Source: Brevundimonas sp. (GTDB taxonomy: Bacteria > Pseudomonadota > Alphaproteobacteria > Caulobacterales > Caulobacteraceae). From it: a stretch of DNA of 16,457 nucleotides. The notes beneath the pieces were generated by a model. The model saw only the letters and a list, made by a program, of their open reading frames with translations. It was not told where the DNA came from and made no database searches. The translations under genes and the position numbers were made by a program. This document shows positions 1-8,027 of the stretch, piece by piece. Location of the stretch: assembly GCA_031119155.1 (NCBI GenBank), contig JAVHYH010000048.1:1-16457 (forward strand), in the 5' to 3' direction. Within the stretch, counting starts at the first letter, position 1, and every line of letters starts with the position of its first letter.

Positions 1-174
1 CTCCGGGGCCGAGTGATAGGTTTCGCCGCGCTGGCGCAGCCAGTCGTCGGATCCCACGACAGGGGCGGGGGGCTGCGGCGCGGCGGCGGCGGCGACGGCC
101 GGGGTCGATTGCTGGGCCGCGGCCGGCGCGGTGACCAGCGCCAGAGCTGCAAGGCAGGTGAGCAGGCGGATCAT
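1..174 (-). CDS. Secreted protein of unknown function (N-terminal part only, runs off the left edge)
   Basis: Only the first 58 codons are present; the gene continues beyond base 1. The start is the ATG at 174-172 on the minus strand, preceded by a good ribosome-binding site (GAGGAGA, about 7 bases upstream). The product opens with a typical Sec signal peptide: MIRLL, a hydrophobic Leu/Ala core to about residue 17, then APAAA followed by QQ, a likely signal peptidase I site after residue 20. An Ala/Pro-rich stretch (residues 24-40) follows, then GSDDWLRQRGETYHSAPE up to the edge. The mature part is probably periplasmic or outer-membrane associated. No family can be recognised from this fragment. 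It lies 87 bases downstream of the histidine kinase on the same strand, with its own ribosome-binding site and a hairpin between them, so it may be a separate unit. Confidence 0.75.
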   Translation of the reverse strand, partial: MIRLLTCLAALALVTAPAAAQQSTPAVAAAAAPQPPAPVVGSDDWLRQRGETYHSAPE

Positions 175-207
175 GTCAGGTCTCCTCGAGAGAAACGTCC
201 CGAACAA

Positions 208-230
208 GCTGGACCGTTTTCGGTCCCAGC
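208..230 (-). terminator. Stem-loop after the histidine kinase, possible weak terminator
   Basis: On the minus strand GCTGG-G-ACCG, loop AAAA, CGGTCCAGC forms a 9-bp stem with one bulged G. It lies about 30 bases past the kinase stop codon. Only a poor T-tract follows (TTGTTC), so it may terminate inefficiently or simply stabilise the 3' end. It is the only clear structure in the 87 bases between the kinase and the secreted protein. Confidence 0.35.
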
Positions 231-261
231 GCGAGGCTTAACGCGCCTGCGAGAGTTTGGC

Positions 262-1722
262 TCAGTTCGGGAACCGCAGTTCGAACGTGGTGCCGGACGG
301 GCCGGTCTCGATCAGGGTCAGGCCGCCGCCGTTGTTGGCCGCCAGTTCGCGCGAGATGGTCAGGCCCAGACCGCTGCCGCCCGAGGCCTTGCCGCTGACG
401 AAGGCCTCGAACAGCCGGTCGGAGACGCGCGGTGGAATGCCCGGGCCGTCGTCGGTGATCAGGATCACGCAGTCGCCGTCGTCGGTGGAGCCGGAGACGC
501 GCACGGTCCCCTGCTTGCCGGGGCGGGTCGTGTCGCCCTCGATCGCCTGCCGGGCGTTGCGCAGCAGGTTGACGAGGATGCGGTACAACTGGTCCGGGTC
601 AGCATGGACGTTGAAGCGGGCGGGCAGGGTCTTCACCAGCTTTACGCCGTCCGGCGACAGGCCGGCGTCCTCGGCCGCGACGGTCAGGGCGGCGGACAGG
701 GGCGCGCGGACCTTCTGCGGCGGCGGCTCCTCGCTGCGGCCATACTCCAGCACATTGCGCGACAGGGCGGCGGCGCGGCCCAGCGCCCGCTCCAGACGCG
801 GCAGGGCCTTGGCCACGGCCGGATCGGGCGAATCGGCCAGCCGCTCCGACGCCATCTGGGCCGAGGTCAGCATGTTGCGCAGGTCGTGGTTGATCTTGGC
901 CACCGCCTCGCCCAGCGCCACCAGACGGGCGCGCGAGCGCAGGGACTGGCGGACTTCTTCCTGCATCCGGGCCAGTTCGCGTTCGACCCGGCCGATCTCG
1001 TCCTGTCGCCGGCTGGGCGCAGCGCCCTCGGCCTCGGCGTCCTCGGCGAAGCGTTCGATGGAGCGGGTCACCCGGCGCAGGGGCTGCAGCACCAGGAAGG
1101 CCAGGCCGGCGTAGAGCAGCCCCCCGGCCACCAGCGAGACCAGCAGCGAGGTCAGCAGGCTGTTGCGCAGATAGGTCTTCAGCTCGGCCTTCAGCGGCTG
1201 GGCCGGGGCCAGGATCTCGATGAAGTCGCCCGAGCGGTAGCGGGGGCGGGCCTGCACGCGGATGGAGCGGTCCGGGTGGCCGAACAGGGTCTGCCAGGGG
1301 TCCATCAGGCGCGCGACCGGGCGCGGCCTGCGCAGGTCGATCAGGTCCGGCGTGCGGGGCAGGTTCGGGGCCTGAAGCAGCAGGCGGCGTACGCCCTGAT
1401 CGCCCACGACCACGGCCTGCACCCCGCCGATGGCCAGCAGCTGTTCGGCGGTGTCGTCCTCGACCGCGGAATAGGGCAGGGCCTCGACCCCGACCGAGGC
1501 CAGCTCCGCCGACTGCAGCCGGTCCAGCAGCCACCGCTCATGGAAGCCCGCCACGCTGGGGGCGACGATCAGCACCTCGACCGAGGCTGCGAAGAGGAAG
1601 GTCAGGGCCAGCAGCCGCCACGACAGCCCGTCCGGCGCATGGAAGCGCACGCGCTCGCGCCAGTCGGCGGGCACGCGCAGTCCCTTGCGGACCGTGCTCA
1701 GAAGGGCGCGCGTCTGCGTCAT
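262..1722 (-). CDS. Membrane-bound sensor histidine kinase (orphan)
   Basis: 486-residue transmembrane histidine kinase. It is predicted to autophosphorylate in response to an envelope signal and pass the phosphate to a response regulator, but none is encoded in this window. Visible parts: first membrane helix about 36-58; a roughly 130-residue extracytoplasmic sensor region (59-188) that I do not recognise; second helix about 188-213; HAMP-like linker about 210-262; H-box INHDLRNML with the phospho-acceptor His279; N-box NLLRNARQA (Asn385, Asn389); G1 box DDGPGIP (424-430); F-box RLFEAF; and G2 box GGSGLGL (448-454). All kinase motifs look intact. The ATG at 1722 follows GGGGGAGA closely. 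The VTT membrane protein ends 40 bases upstream on the same strand, so the two are probably co-transcribed. The type is certain; the signal is unknown. Confidence 0.93.
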   Translation of the reverse strand: MTQTRALLSTVRKGLRVPADWRERVRFHAPDGLSWRLLALTFLFAASVEVLIVAPSVAGFHERWLLDRLQSAELASVGVEALPYSAVEDDTAEQLLAIGGVQAVVVGDQGVRRLLLQAPNLPRTPDLIDLRRPRPVARLMDPWQTLFGHPDRSIRVQARPRYRSGDFIEILAPAQPLKAELKTYLRNSLLTSLLVSLVAGGLLYAGLAFLVLQPLRRVTRSIERFAEDAEAEGAAPSRRQDEIGRVERELARMQEEVRQSLRSRARLVALGEAVAKINHDLRNMLTSAQMASERLADSPDPAVAKALPRLERALGRAAALSRNVLEYGRSEEPPPQKVRAPLSAALTVAAEDAGLSPDGVKLVKTLPARFNVHADPDQLYRILVNLLRNARQAIEGDTTRPGKQGTVRVSGSTDDGDCVILITDDGPGIPPRVSDRLFEAFVSGKASGGSGLGLTISRELAANNGGGLTLIETGPSGTTFELRFPN

Positions 1723-1762
1723 TCTCCCCCTAACGCGAGGCTTGGCGTCACGGCTGCTTGTC

Positions 1763-2485
1763 TCACGTCGCGGCCTTTTGGCCCAGCAGGGCCTGTATGC
1801 CCTTCAATGCGAAGGGAAGCACCACCGCCAGCACGAAGACGCCGGTCATCGGGGCCCAGAACTGGGCGAACAGGGCCTGGAAGTCGGGATCGGGGTTCTC
1901 GGCCAGCAGGGTGTTCAGCCGCGCGCCGATCCAGCAGTAGATGGTGTGGGCCGGCAGCAGGCCGATGACGGTGGCGATGGTGTAGGGGATCAGCCGCACG
2001 GTCATCATCCCGGCGGCGATGTTGATCATGTGGAAGGGGACGACCACGGCCAGACGGCTGGCCAGCACGTACCAGAACGTATCCTTGTCGATTGCCACGC
2101 AGACCTTCTGCATCAGGCCCTGATTGCGCTCGGCCCGCTCCCGCAGGCTGCGACCCAGCGCCGAGGTGGCCACGCCATAGACGATCAGGGCGCCCAGGGT
2201 GGCGGCGATGGCGGTTGCGATCCCGCCCACCCACGGCCCGAACAGATAGCCGGCGGTGATGGTCACGAAGAAGACGCCAGGCACCACGCTGGCCGTCAGC
2301 ACGGTGAACAGCGCCATCAGCAGCAGCAGGCTCACTATATAGTGCTCGGCCGTGAACGCCCGGAATTCGGCCCCGTGCTCGCGGATGGTGTCCAGCGACA
2401 GATAGCGGTTCCAGCCCATGCCGAAGATCAGGGCGATGACCGCGGCGAGGACGATCAGGGGCAGGAAACGCTTCAGGCGGGCCAT
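1763..2485 (-). CDS. VTT-domain membrane protein, TVP38/TMEM64 (DedA-like) family
   Basis: 240-residue inner-membrane protein with several hydrophobic segments (about 7-24, 48-68, 69-110, 138-160, 163-186, 211-230). The VTT/SNARE-associated core is clear: TAGYLFGPWVGGIATAIAATLG (78-98) is the glycine-rich re-entrant segment, and ASRLAVVVPFHMINIAAGMM (142-161) matches the family's R..P..P....N..AG signature. Members of this superfamily are linked to lipid scrambling or transport and to membrane homeostasis; the substrate of this one cannot be read from sequence. The start ATG follows GGAGAGAAA. It lies immediately upstream of the histidine kinase (40-base gap), suggesting a shared transcript and perhaps an envelope-stress role. 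It is divergent from rpmH across a 132-base promoter region. Confidence 0.88.
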   Translation of the reverse strand: MARLKRFLPLIVLAAVIALIFGMGWNRYLSLDTIREHGAEFRAFTAEHYIVSLLLLMALFTVLTASVVPGVFFVTITAGYLFGPWVGGIATAIAATLGALIVYGVATSALGRSLRERAERNQGLMQKVCVAIDKDTFWYVLASRLAVVVPFHMINIAAGMMTVRLIPYTIATVIGLLPAHTIYCWIGARLNTLLAENPDPDFQALFAQFWAPMTGVFVLAVVLPFALKGIQALLGQKAAT

Positions 2486-2525
2486 TTTCTCTCCGTACAG
2501 CCACGATCAGATGGGCGCTACGGCG

Positions 2526-2554
2526 TTGACTCCGTCGGATCGTCCCCTTATACG
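2526..2554 (+). promoter_or_regulatory. Probable sigma-70 promoter of the rpmH-rnpA-yidC-engB operon, with a GANTC site
   Basis: TTGACT (2526-2531), a 17-base spacer, and TATACG (2549-2554) make a good housekeeping promoter reading toward rpmH. Transcription would start near 2561 and give a leader of about 57 bases. GACTC at 2528-2532 is a GANTC site overlapping the -35 element. In Caulobacteraceae GANTC is the target of the cell-cycle methyltransferase CcrM, so methylation could influence this promoter (inference). Confidence 0.65.
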
Positions 2555-2617
2555 CCCGCCCTTCCTGCGGCGGACGCGTTCCGTCGCACTCGTATTCATT
2601 TATCTCAGGAGCCGACC

Positions 2618-2752
2618 GTGAAGCGGACCTATCAGCCGTCGCGACTCGTGCGCAAGCGCCGTCACGGCTTCCGTTCGCGGATGGCCACCAAGAACGGTCA
2701 GAAGATCGTTCAGCGCCGCCGCGCCAAGGGCCGCAAGCGCCTGACGGCCTAA
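2618..2752 (+). CDS. rpmH: 50S ribosomal protein L34
   Basis: 44-residue, strongly basic ribosomal protein of the large subunit. The sequence is the canonical L34 pattern: KRTYQPS at the N-terminus, then RKRRHGFRSRM, GQKIVQRRRAKGRKRL and TA at the end, at the standard bacterial length. The start is GTG at 2618, fixed by protein length and by an AGGAG ribosome-binding site six bases upstream. It is the first gene of the operon, driven by the promoter at 2526-2554, and rnpA follows 36 bases later. The rpmH-rnpA pairing is one of the most conserved in bacteria. Confidence 0.98.
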   Translation: MKRTYQPSRLVRKRRHGFRSRMATKNGQKIVQRRRAKGRKRLTA

Positions 2753-2788
2753 GTCGTCAGCGCTCTGCGCGAGCGCGTGGGCGATCAT

Positions 2789-3178
2789 ATGAAAATCAGT
2801 CGCCTGACATCGCGGCCCCAGTTTCTGGCGGCCGCGAAAGGCGTTTCAGAGGCCCGCGGCGCGGTGGTCGTGCAACGACTGGATCGCGCCGACGGCGACG
2901 CCTCGATCCGCCTCGGCTTCACCGCTACCCGGAAGATCGGCGGGGCGGTGGTTCGCAACCGCGCCAAACGCCGCCTGCGCGAGGCCGCCCGTGCGCTTGC
3001 GCCGCAGTTCGGCGTCGCCGGGAGCGACTATGTCTTCATCGCGCGCATGGGCACGCCCGACCGCGACTGGGACCGTTTGCTTGACGATGTGAAATCGGCG
3101 CTTACAAGGCTGGCGACCCCGCGGTCGGCGCCCAAGCACGCGCCCTCGACGCCCGCGCCAGCCGGCCAGGATTCCTGA
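2789..3178 (+). CDS. rnpA: Ribonuclease P protein component
   Basis: 129-residue basic protein that binds the RNase P RNA and helps it remove 5' leaders from precursor tRNAs. The signature RNR region is intact: RNRAKRRLREAAR (56-68 counted from the ATG), preceded by RLGFTATRKIGGAVV. MKISRLTSRPQFLAAAKG at the N-terminus is the usual opening of the family. I chose the ATG at 2789; an in-frame GTG at 2777 would add four residues, and neither start has a strong ribosome-binding site. The C-terminal tail (about 112-129, Pro/Ala/Ser-rich) is not conserved. It lies between rpmH and yidC, with yidC starting five bases after its stop. Confidence 0.95.
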   Translation: MKISRLTSRPQFLAAAKGVSEARGAVVVQRLDRADGDASIRLGFTATRKIGGAVVRNRAKRRLREAARALAPQFGVAGSDYVFIARMGTPDRDWDRLLDDVKSALTRLATPRSAPKHAPSTPAPAGQDS

Positions 3179-3183
3179 CTTCC

Positions 3184-4977
3184 ATGCCCCCTCAGAACAA
3201 CAGCCGCAACACGATCATCTTCTTCGTGCTCGCGGCGATCATGGTGACCCTCTATTCGGTCTTCGTCGTCGGCCCGCAGCGCAAGGCTGAAGAGGCCAAC
3301 CGCGCCGCCGCCGCCAGCACGGCCGCGAACACGCCGTCGGACGCCGTCGCCGGTGGTCCGGCCCCGGTCAACTTCGTCACCGACCGGACCCAGGCGCTGG
3401 GCGCCGGTCCGCGTGTCCGCATCCAGACGCCGACGCTGACGGGCTCGCTGGCCCTGACCGGTTCGCGCATCGATGACCTGTTCCTGACCCGCTACCGCGA
3501 GACCATCGACAAGGACTCGCCGGCGGTGGAGCTGTTCCGCCCCGAGGGTATGCGCCACGCCTTCTTCGCCCAGTTCGCCTGGGGCGGTCCGAACATTCCG
3601 GGCGGCGTGCCGAACGCCAACACCCCCTGGCAGCTGACCCAGGGCACGGTCCTGACCCCGACGACCCCGATCACCCTGGTCTGGGACAACGGCGAGGGCC
3701 TGCGCTTCACCCGCCGCATCTCGGTGGACGCCGAATACATGTTCACCGTGTCGGACACGGTCGCCAACTTCAGCCCGCGCGCCGTGACCATCAGCGCCGT
3801 CTCGGGCGTCCAGCGACAGGGCATCCCGGATGACCTCGGCAAGAACCAGGTCCTGCATGAAGGCGCCATCGGCACCTTCGGCGACGGCGAAAGCTATTCG
3901 ACTGAGCAGCTGAAATACGGCGCCTGGGCCAAGAAGCCGAACCAGGAGCACACCTCCACCGGCGGCTGGATGGGCATCACCGACAAATACTGGCTGGCGG
4001 CCCTGATCCCGAGCCAGGACGAGAAGATCGAGGGCGCCTTCCGCGTCGTCGATGCGGCTCACGCCGACATCCACCAGGCCAACATGGTCGGCGAGGCGCG
4101 GACCATTCAGCCGAACGCCACCATCACCGAGACCACCCGCCTGTTCGCCGGCGCCAAGCGCAACGAGATCCTGTCGGGCTACGAGAAGTCGCTGGACCTG
4201 CCGCGCTTCGTCTATGCGATCGACTGGGGCTTCCTGTTCTTCCTGACCCGCCCGATCTTCATCATCATCGAGTTCTTCTACGGCCTGGTCGGCAATTTCG
4301 GCATCGCCATCCTGCTGCTGACCCTGTCGGTCCGCCTCGTCATGTTCCCGCTCGCCAACAAGAGCTACGAGAGCATGTCGAAGATGCGGAACCTCCAGCC
4401 CAAGATGGAGGAGATCAAGAAGAAGTACGCCGACGACGCGCCCAAGCAGCAGCAGGAGGTCATGGCCCTCTACCAGAAGGAAAAGATCAATCCTCTGGCG
4501 GGCTGTCTGCCGCTGCTGCTGCAGATCCCGGTCTTCTACGCCGTCTACAAGATGCTGTTCGTGACCATCGAGATGCGTCACCAGCCCTTCGTCGGCTGGA
4601 TCCAGGATCTGTCGGCCAAGGATCCGACGATGATCTGGAACCTGTACGGCCTGATCCCGTGGGATCCGGCGTCGGTGCCCTTCCTGGGAACCTATCTGGC
4701 GGGCACCTTCGCGCTCAGCATCCTGGCGATTGTCTATGGCGCGACCATGTGGCTGCAGATGGCCATGAGCCCGCCCGCGCCGGACCCCATCCAGCGCAAG
4801 ATCTTCCAGTTCATGCCGGTGGTCTTCACCTTCATCATGGCCACCTTCCCGGCCGGCCTGCTGATCTACTGGGCGTGGTCGAACGTGCTGACCATCTTCC
4901 AGCAGTACATCATCATGCACCGCCTGAAGGCCGAGAACCCGATCGACACCTTCCTGGCCCGGTTCAAGAAGGCCTGA
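3184..4977 (+). CDS. yidC: Membrane protein insertase YidC
   Basis: 597-residue inner-membrane insertase that places proteins into the membrane alone or with SecYEG. The layout is the Gram-negative one: N-terminal membrane anchor (about 9-29), an Ala-rich linker, a large periplasmic beta domain (about 60-340), then the conserved 60KD_IMP core with helices near 345-366, 370-390, 436-460, 503-525 and 542-572. Arg384 in LSVRLVMFPL corresponds to the groove arginine (R366 of E. coli) required for insertion. The cytoplasmic hairpin follows (SYESMSKMRNLQPKMEEIKKKY), then EKINPLAGCLPLLLQIPVF. The ribosome-binding site is weak (AGGA, distant), consistent with coupling to rnpA. Its stop overlaps the engB start by one base. 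No yidD gene lies between rnpA and yidC. Confidence 0.97.
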   Translation: MPPQNNSRNTIIFFVLAAIMVTLYSVFVVGPQRKAEEANRAAAASTAANTPSDAVAGGPAPVNFVTDRTQALGAGPRVRIQTPTLTGSLALTGSRIDDLFLTRYRETIDKDSPAVELFRPEGMRHAFFAQFAWGGPNIPGGVPNANTPWQLTQGTVLTPTTPITLVWDNGEGLRFTRRISVDAEYMFTVSDTVANFSPRAVTISAVSGVQRQGIPDDLGKNQVLHEGAIGTFGDGESYSTEQLKYGAWAKKPNQEHTSTGGWMGITDKYWLAALIPSQDEKIEGAFRVVDAAHADIHQANMVGEARTIQPNATITETTRLFAGAKRNEILSGYEKSLDLPRFVYAIDWGFLFFLTRPIFIIIEFFYGLVGNFGIAILLLTLSVRLVMFPLANKSYESMSKMRNLQPKMEEIKKKYADDAPKQQQEVMALYQKEKINPLAGCLPLLLQIPVFYAVYKMLFVTIEMRHQPFVGWIQDLSAKDPTMIWNLYGLIPWDPASVPFLGTYLAGTFALSILAIVYGATMWLQMAMSPPAPDPIQRKIFQFMPVVFTFIMATFPAGLLIYWAWSNVLTIFQQYIIMHRLKAENPIDTFLARFKKA

Positions 4978-5621
4978 TGACCGACGAGTTCACCCCTGAG
5001 GAGCTGGAGCAGGCGCGCGTTCTCTTCGCGCGTCAGGCGACCTTCGTCATGGGCTGCGCCAAGATCGAGCAACTGCCCGATCCGGACCTGCCCGAGATCG
5101 CCTTCGCGGGCCGGTCGAACGTCGGCAAGTCCAGCCTGATCAACGGGCTGGTCGGCATGCACAAGCTGGCCCGCGCCTCGAACGAGCCGGGCCGGACGCG
5201 CGAGGTCAATTTCTTCGACCTCGACGGCAAGTTGCGTCTGGTCGACCTGCCCGGCTACGGCTGGGCCAAGGCGTCCAAGTCGACGGTCAAGAAGTTCCAG
5301 GATCTGGGCCGCGACTACCTGCGGGGCCGGGTGACGCTGAAGCGCGTCTATCTGCTGATCGACAGCCGCCATGGCCTGAAGTCTGTGGACACCGAGGCGC
5401 TGGACGCCCTCGATCTGGCCGCCGTCAGCTACCAGATCATCCTGACCAAGGCCGACAAGCTGAAGAAGGGCGAGGGCGAAAAGGTCGCCGCCGCCACCCT
5501 GAAGGCCATCGCCAAGCGTCCGGCCGCCTTCCCGGCGGTCATCGTGACCTCGTCCGAAAAGGGCGAGGGCATGCCGGAACTGCGCGCCGAGATCATGCGC
5601 ACGACGGGCGTGGTGCTTTAA
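4977..5621 (+). CDS. engB: Ribosome-assembly GTPase EngB (YihA/YsxC)
   Basis: 214-residue TrmE/Era-type small GTPase needed for late assembly of the 50S subunit. All G motifs are visible: G1 GRSNVGKS (45-52), G2 Thr74 within PGRTREVNFF, G3 DLPGYG (90-95), G4 TKAD (157-160) and G5 SSEKGEG (192-198). The motif order and the GYGWAK switch II sequence identify EngB rather than Era or Der. Start and preceding stop overlap as TGATG, which indicates translational coupling to yidC. It is the last gene of the operon; three bases after the stop a 134-bp palindromic repeat begins. In many alphaproteobacteria argB comes next, but not here. Confidence 0.97.
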   Translation: MTDEFTPEELEQARVLFARQATFVMGCAKIEQLPDPDLPEIAFAGRSNVGKSSLINGLVGMHKLARASNEPGRTREVNFFDLDGKLRLVDLPGYGWAKASKSTVKKFQDLGRDYLRGRVTLKRVYLLIDSRHGLKSVDTEALDALDLAAVSYQIILTKADKLKKGEGEKVAAATLKAIAKRPAAFPAVIVTSSEKGEGMPELRAEIMRTTGVVL

Positions 5622-5623
5622 CA

Positions 5624-5757
5624 CCGCTCATCCCGGCGAAAGCCGGGACCCAGTTCCGTCCAGCCTGACGCTTGCGTTTCAGGACAACCTGCCTGCGTGT
5701 TGCGAATGACGGTTTTCACCCAAAGCACTGGGTCCCGGCTTTCGCCGGGATGAGCGG
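5624..5757. repeat. 134-bp three-hairpin palindromic repeat, copy A
   Basis: The two outer arms, 5624-5653 and 5728-5757, are a perfect 30-bp inverted repeat. Each arm contains its own hairpin: TCCCGGC, loop GAAA, GCCGGGA in the left arm (5631-5648) and its reverse complement in the right. A weaker third hairpin sits between them (5664-5683, CCTGACGC...TTTCAGG). The element starts three bases after the engB stop and ends seven bases before the epoxide hydrolase start. A second copy lies at 15016-15150 in the opposite orientation. The arms look like REP/BIME-type elements. No transposase is present. Its hairpins may act as a terminator or mRNA 3' stabiliser for the housekeeping operon. Confidence 0.93.
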
Positions 5758-5764
5758 GTTTTCA

Positions 5765-6724
5765 ATGCAGCAGCGCCACATCCAGACCGACACCCTGCGC
5801 CAGCAGATCCTTGAGGCCGGGTCCGGGCCGTTGGTGCTGTTCATCCATGGCTTCCCCGAACTGGGCATCAGCTGGCGTGCGCAGGTGCAGGCGTTGGGCG
5901 AGGCCGGCTATCACGCCGTCGCCCCGGACATGCGCGGCTATGGCGGGACCGACAAACCGGAGCAGAAAGAGGCCTATTCGGTCCTGCATCTGGTCGGCGA
6001 CATGGTCGATCTGGTGCGGGCGTTGGGGCATTCGGCCTGCACCGTCGTCGGCCACGACTGGGGCGCGCCGGTGGCCTGGCACTGCGCCCTGATGCGGCCG
6101 GATGTGTTCACGGCCGTCGCCTGCCTGTCGGTGCCGCTCCAGCCGCGCCGGGCCAAGGGACCCCCGACCGTCGCCATGGCCGCCATCTCGAAGCGGGCCG
6201 GGCTGGGCGAGCTCTACATCAACCAGTTCCAGGCCCCCGACGCCCATTCGATTTTCGAGGTCGATGTCGAGGCCGGGCTGCGGAAAGGCTTCTGGGCCTA
6301 TGACGGCGCGACGCCGCCGGAGCAGCAATCAACCGGCTTCATCCAGCCCGGCGAGACCTTCATCTCCACCGTCCCGGACGATGCGCCCCTGCCGCCGTGG
6401 ATGAGCGCGGAACATTTCGCCGAATATGTCGCGGCGTTCGAGGCGGGCGGTTTCCGCGCCCCTCTGGACTGGTATCGCTGCATCGACCTGAACTGGTCGC
6501 AGACCGCCTTCCTTCAGAATGCGCAGGTTCGTGTGCCGGGCGCCTTCATGGTCGGCGACCGCGACCCGGTGCGGCACTATTCGGGGCAGCATGAGGCGGG
6601 ACTGGGCAAGCTGGTCCCGGATCTGCGCTCACAGGTCGTGGTGCCGGGCGCGGGTCACTGGATCCAGCAGGAACGGCCCGAGGTGGTGAACGGGTGGCTG
6701 CTGGAGTTTCTGCGATCGCTGTGA
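5765..6724 (+). CDS. Alpha/beta-fold epoxide hydrolase
   Basis: 319-residue cytoplasmic enzyme predicted to open epoxides to diols by way of an ester intermediate. Signs: oxyanion-hole motif HGFPE (28-32); nucleophile Asp98 in GHDWG, where an Asp instead of Ser separates epoxide hydrolases from esterases; ring-opening tyrosines Tyr151 (LYINQFQ) and Tyr237 (LDWYR) in the cap; an acid near Asp265/Asp267 (GDRDP); and the catalytic His298 (GAGHW). Haloalkane dehalogenases share the Asp nucleophile but lack the HGFPE plus cap-tyrosine set. I chose the ATG at 5765 because the frame upstream only translates the palindromic repeat (WVPAFAGMSG). No clear ribosome-binding site precedes it; the nearest purine-rich bases belong to the repeat arm. 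The natural substrate is unknown. Confidence 0.9.
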   Translation: MQQRHIQTDTLRQQILEAGSGPLVLFIHGFPELGISWRAQVQALGEAGYHAVAPDMRGYGGTDKPEQKEAYSVLHLVGDMVDLVRALGHSACTVVGHDWGAPVAWHCALMRPDVFTAVACLSVPLQPRRAKGPPTVAMAAISKRAGLGELYINQFQAPDAHSIFEVDVEAGLRKGFWAYDGATPPEQQSTGFIQPGETFISTVPDDAPLPPWMSAEHFAEYVAAFEAGGFRAPLDWYRCIDLNWSQTAFLQNAQVRVPGAFMVGDRDPVRHYSGQHEAGLGKLVPDLRSQVVVPGAGHWIQQERPEVVNGWLLEFLRSL

Positions 6725-6733
6725 GCCGGGTGG

Positions 6734-6916
6734 TTCATCACAACGATCACGACGGAAGGCACAACGGGCACGACGAGGCCTGAGCCATCTTCCACGACGC
6801 GGTACGCGTCACTCGACCTTGATCAGAAAGGCGCGTGCCCGGCGACGCATGCGGTCCCGTCGTATTCGTCGTGCCTTCCGTTGTGTCCGTTGTGATGAAA
6901 GGACGCGTTCCGCGTC
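6734..6916. repeat. Inverted nonamer-repeat element between two convergent genes
   Basis: The left arm (6734-6776) is built from tandem units on the pattern nnCAC(A/G)ACG: ATCACAACG, ATCACGACG, GAAGGCACAACG, GGCACGACG (6737-6775). The right arm (6867-6899), read on the other strand, gives TTC, ATCACAACG, GACACAACG, GAAGGCACGACG, so it is an inverted copy lacking one unit. Each arm is followed on the plus strand by a 6-bp-stem hairpin: GACGCG-GTA-CGCGTC (6796-6810) and GACGCG-TTC-CGCGTC (6902-6916). The element fills the 199 bases between the stops of the epoxide hydrolase and the LLM oxidoreductase. It may also serve as a two-way terminator. I do not recognise the family. Confidence 0.85.
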
Positions 6917-6923
6917 GAAGCGA

Positions 6924-7940
<1,017 letters not shown>

Positions 7941-7980
7941 TCAAGTCCTGTGCGGTTGCGGATTGCGACGTCGCACCGAC

Positions 7981-8017
7981 TTGGCCGGCGGAGACCTGCC
8001 GTCTAGGTTGAATCAAC
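7981..8017 (+). promoter_or_regulatory. Palindrome with GANTC site and weak promoter-like elements before the secreted hydrolase
   Basis: GTTGAATCAAC (8007-8017) is a perfect 11-bp palindrome whose centre GAATC (8010-8014) is a GANTC site. It directly abuts the GGAGGG ribosome-binding site. TTGGCCG (7981-7987) and TCTAGGTT (8002-8009), 14 bases apart, resemble a degenerate Caulobacter housekeeping promoter. If real, the palindrome would overlap the transcription start and could act as an operator or methylation switch. Confidence 0.3.
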
Positions 8018-8027
8018 GGAGGGCCCT

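Noticed and set aside
13..1968. 651-codon open frame on the plus strand, antisense to the histidine kinase
   Set aside because: The protein is low-complexity Gly/Arg/Gln-rich with no domain, and the opposite strand encodes a complete kinase. Long antisense frames are expected in GC-rich genes.
3028..4920. 630-codon open frame antisense to yidC
   Set aside because: The composition (Asp/His/Arg/Gln-rich, no motifs) is that of a codon-bias shadow, and yidC is unmistakable on the plus strand. The same reasoning removes the long antisense frames at 8013-9542 and 11944-13707.
5624..5757. Classical rho-independent terminator for the rpmH operon
   Set aside because: The hairpins are strong but belong to a repeat family, and no proper T-run follows (only GGTTTTC). 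Any terminator role would be secondary.
5672..5764. N-terminal extension of the epoxide hydrolase upstream of the ATG at 5765
   Set aside because: These 31 codons are the translated right half of palindromic repeat copy A; the enzyme family starts near the ATG at 5765.
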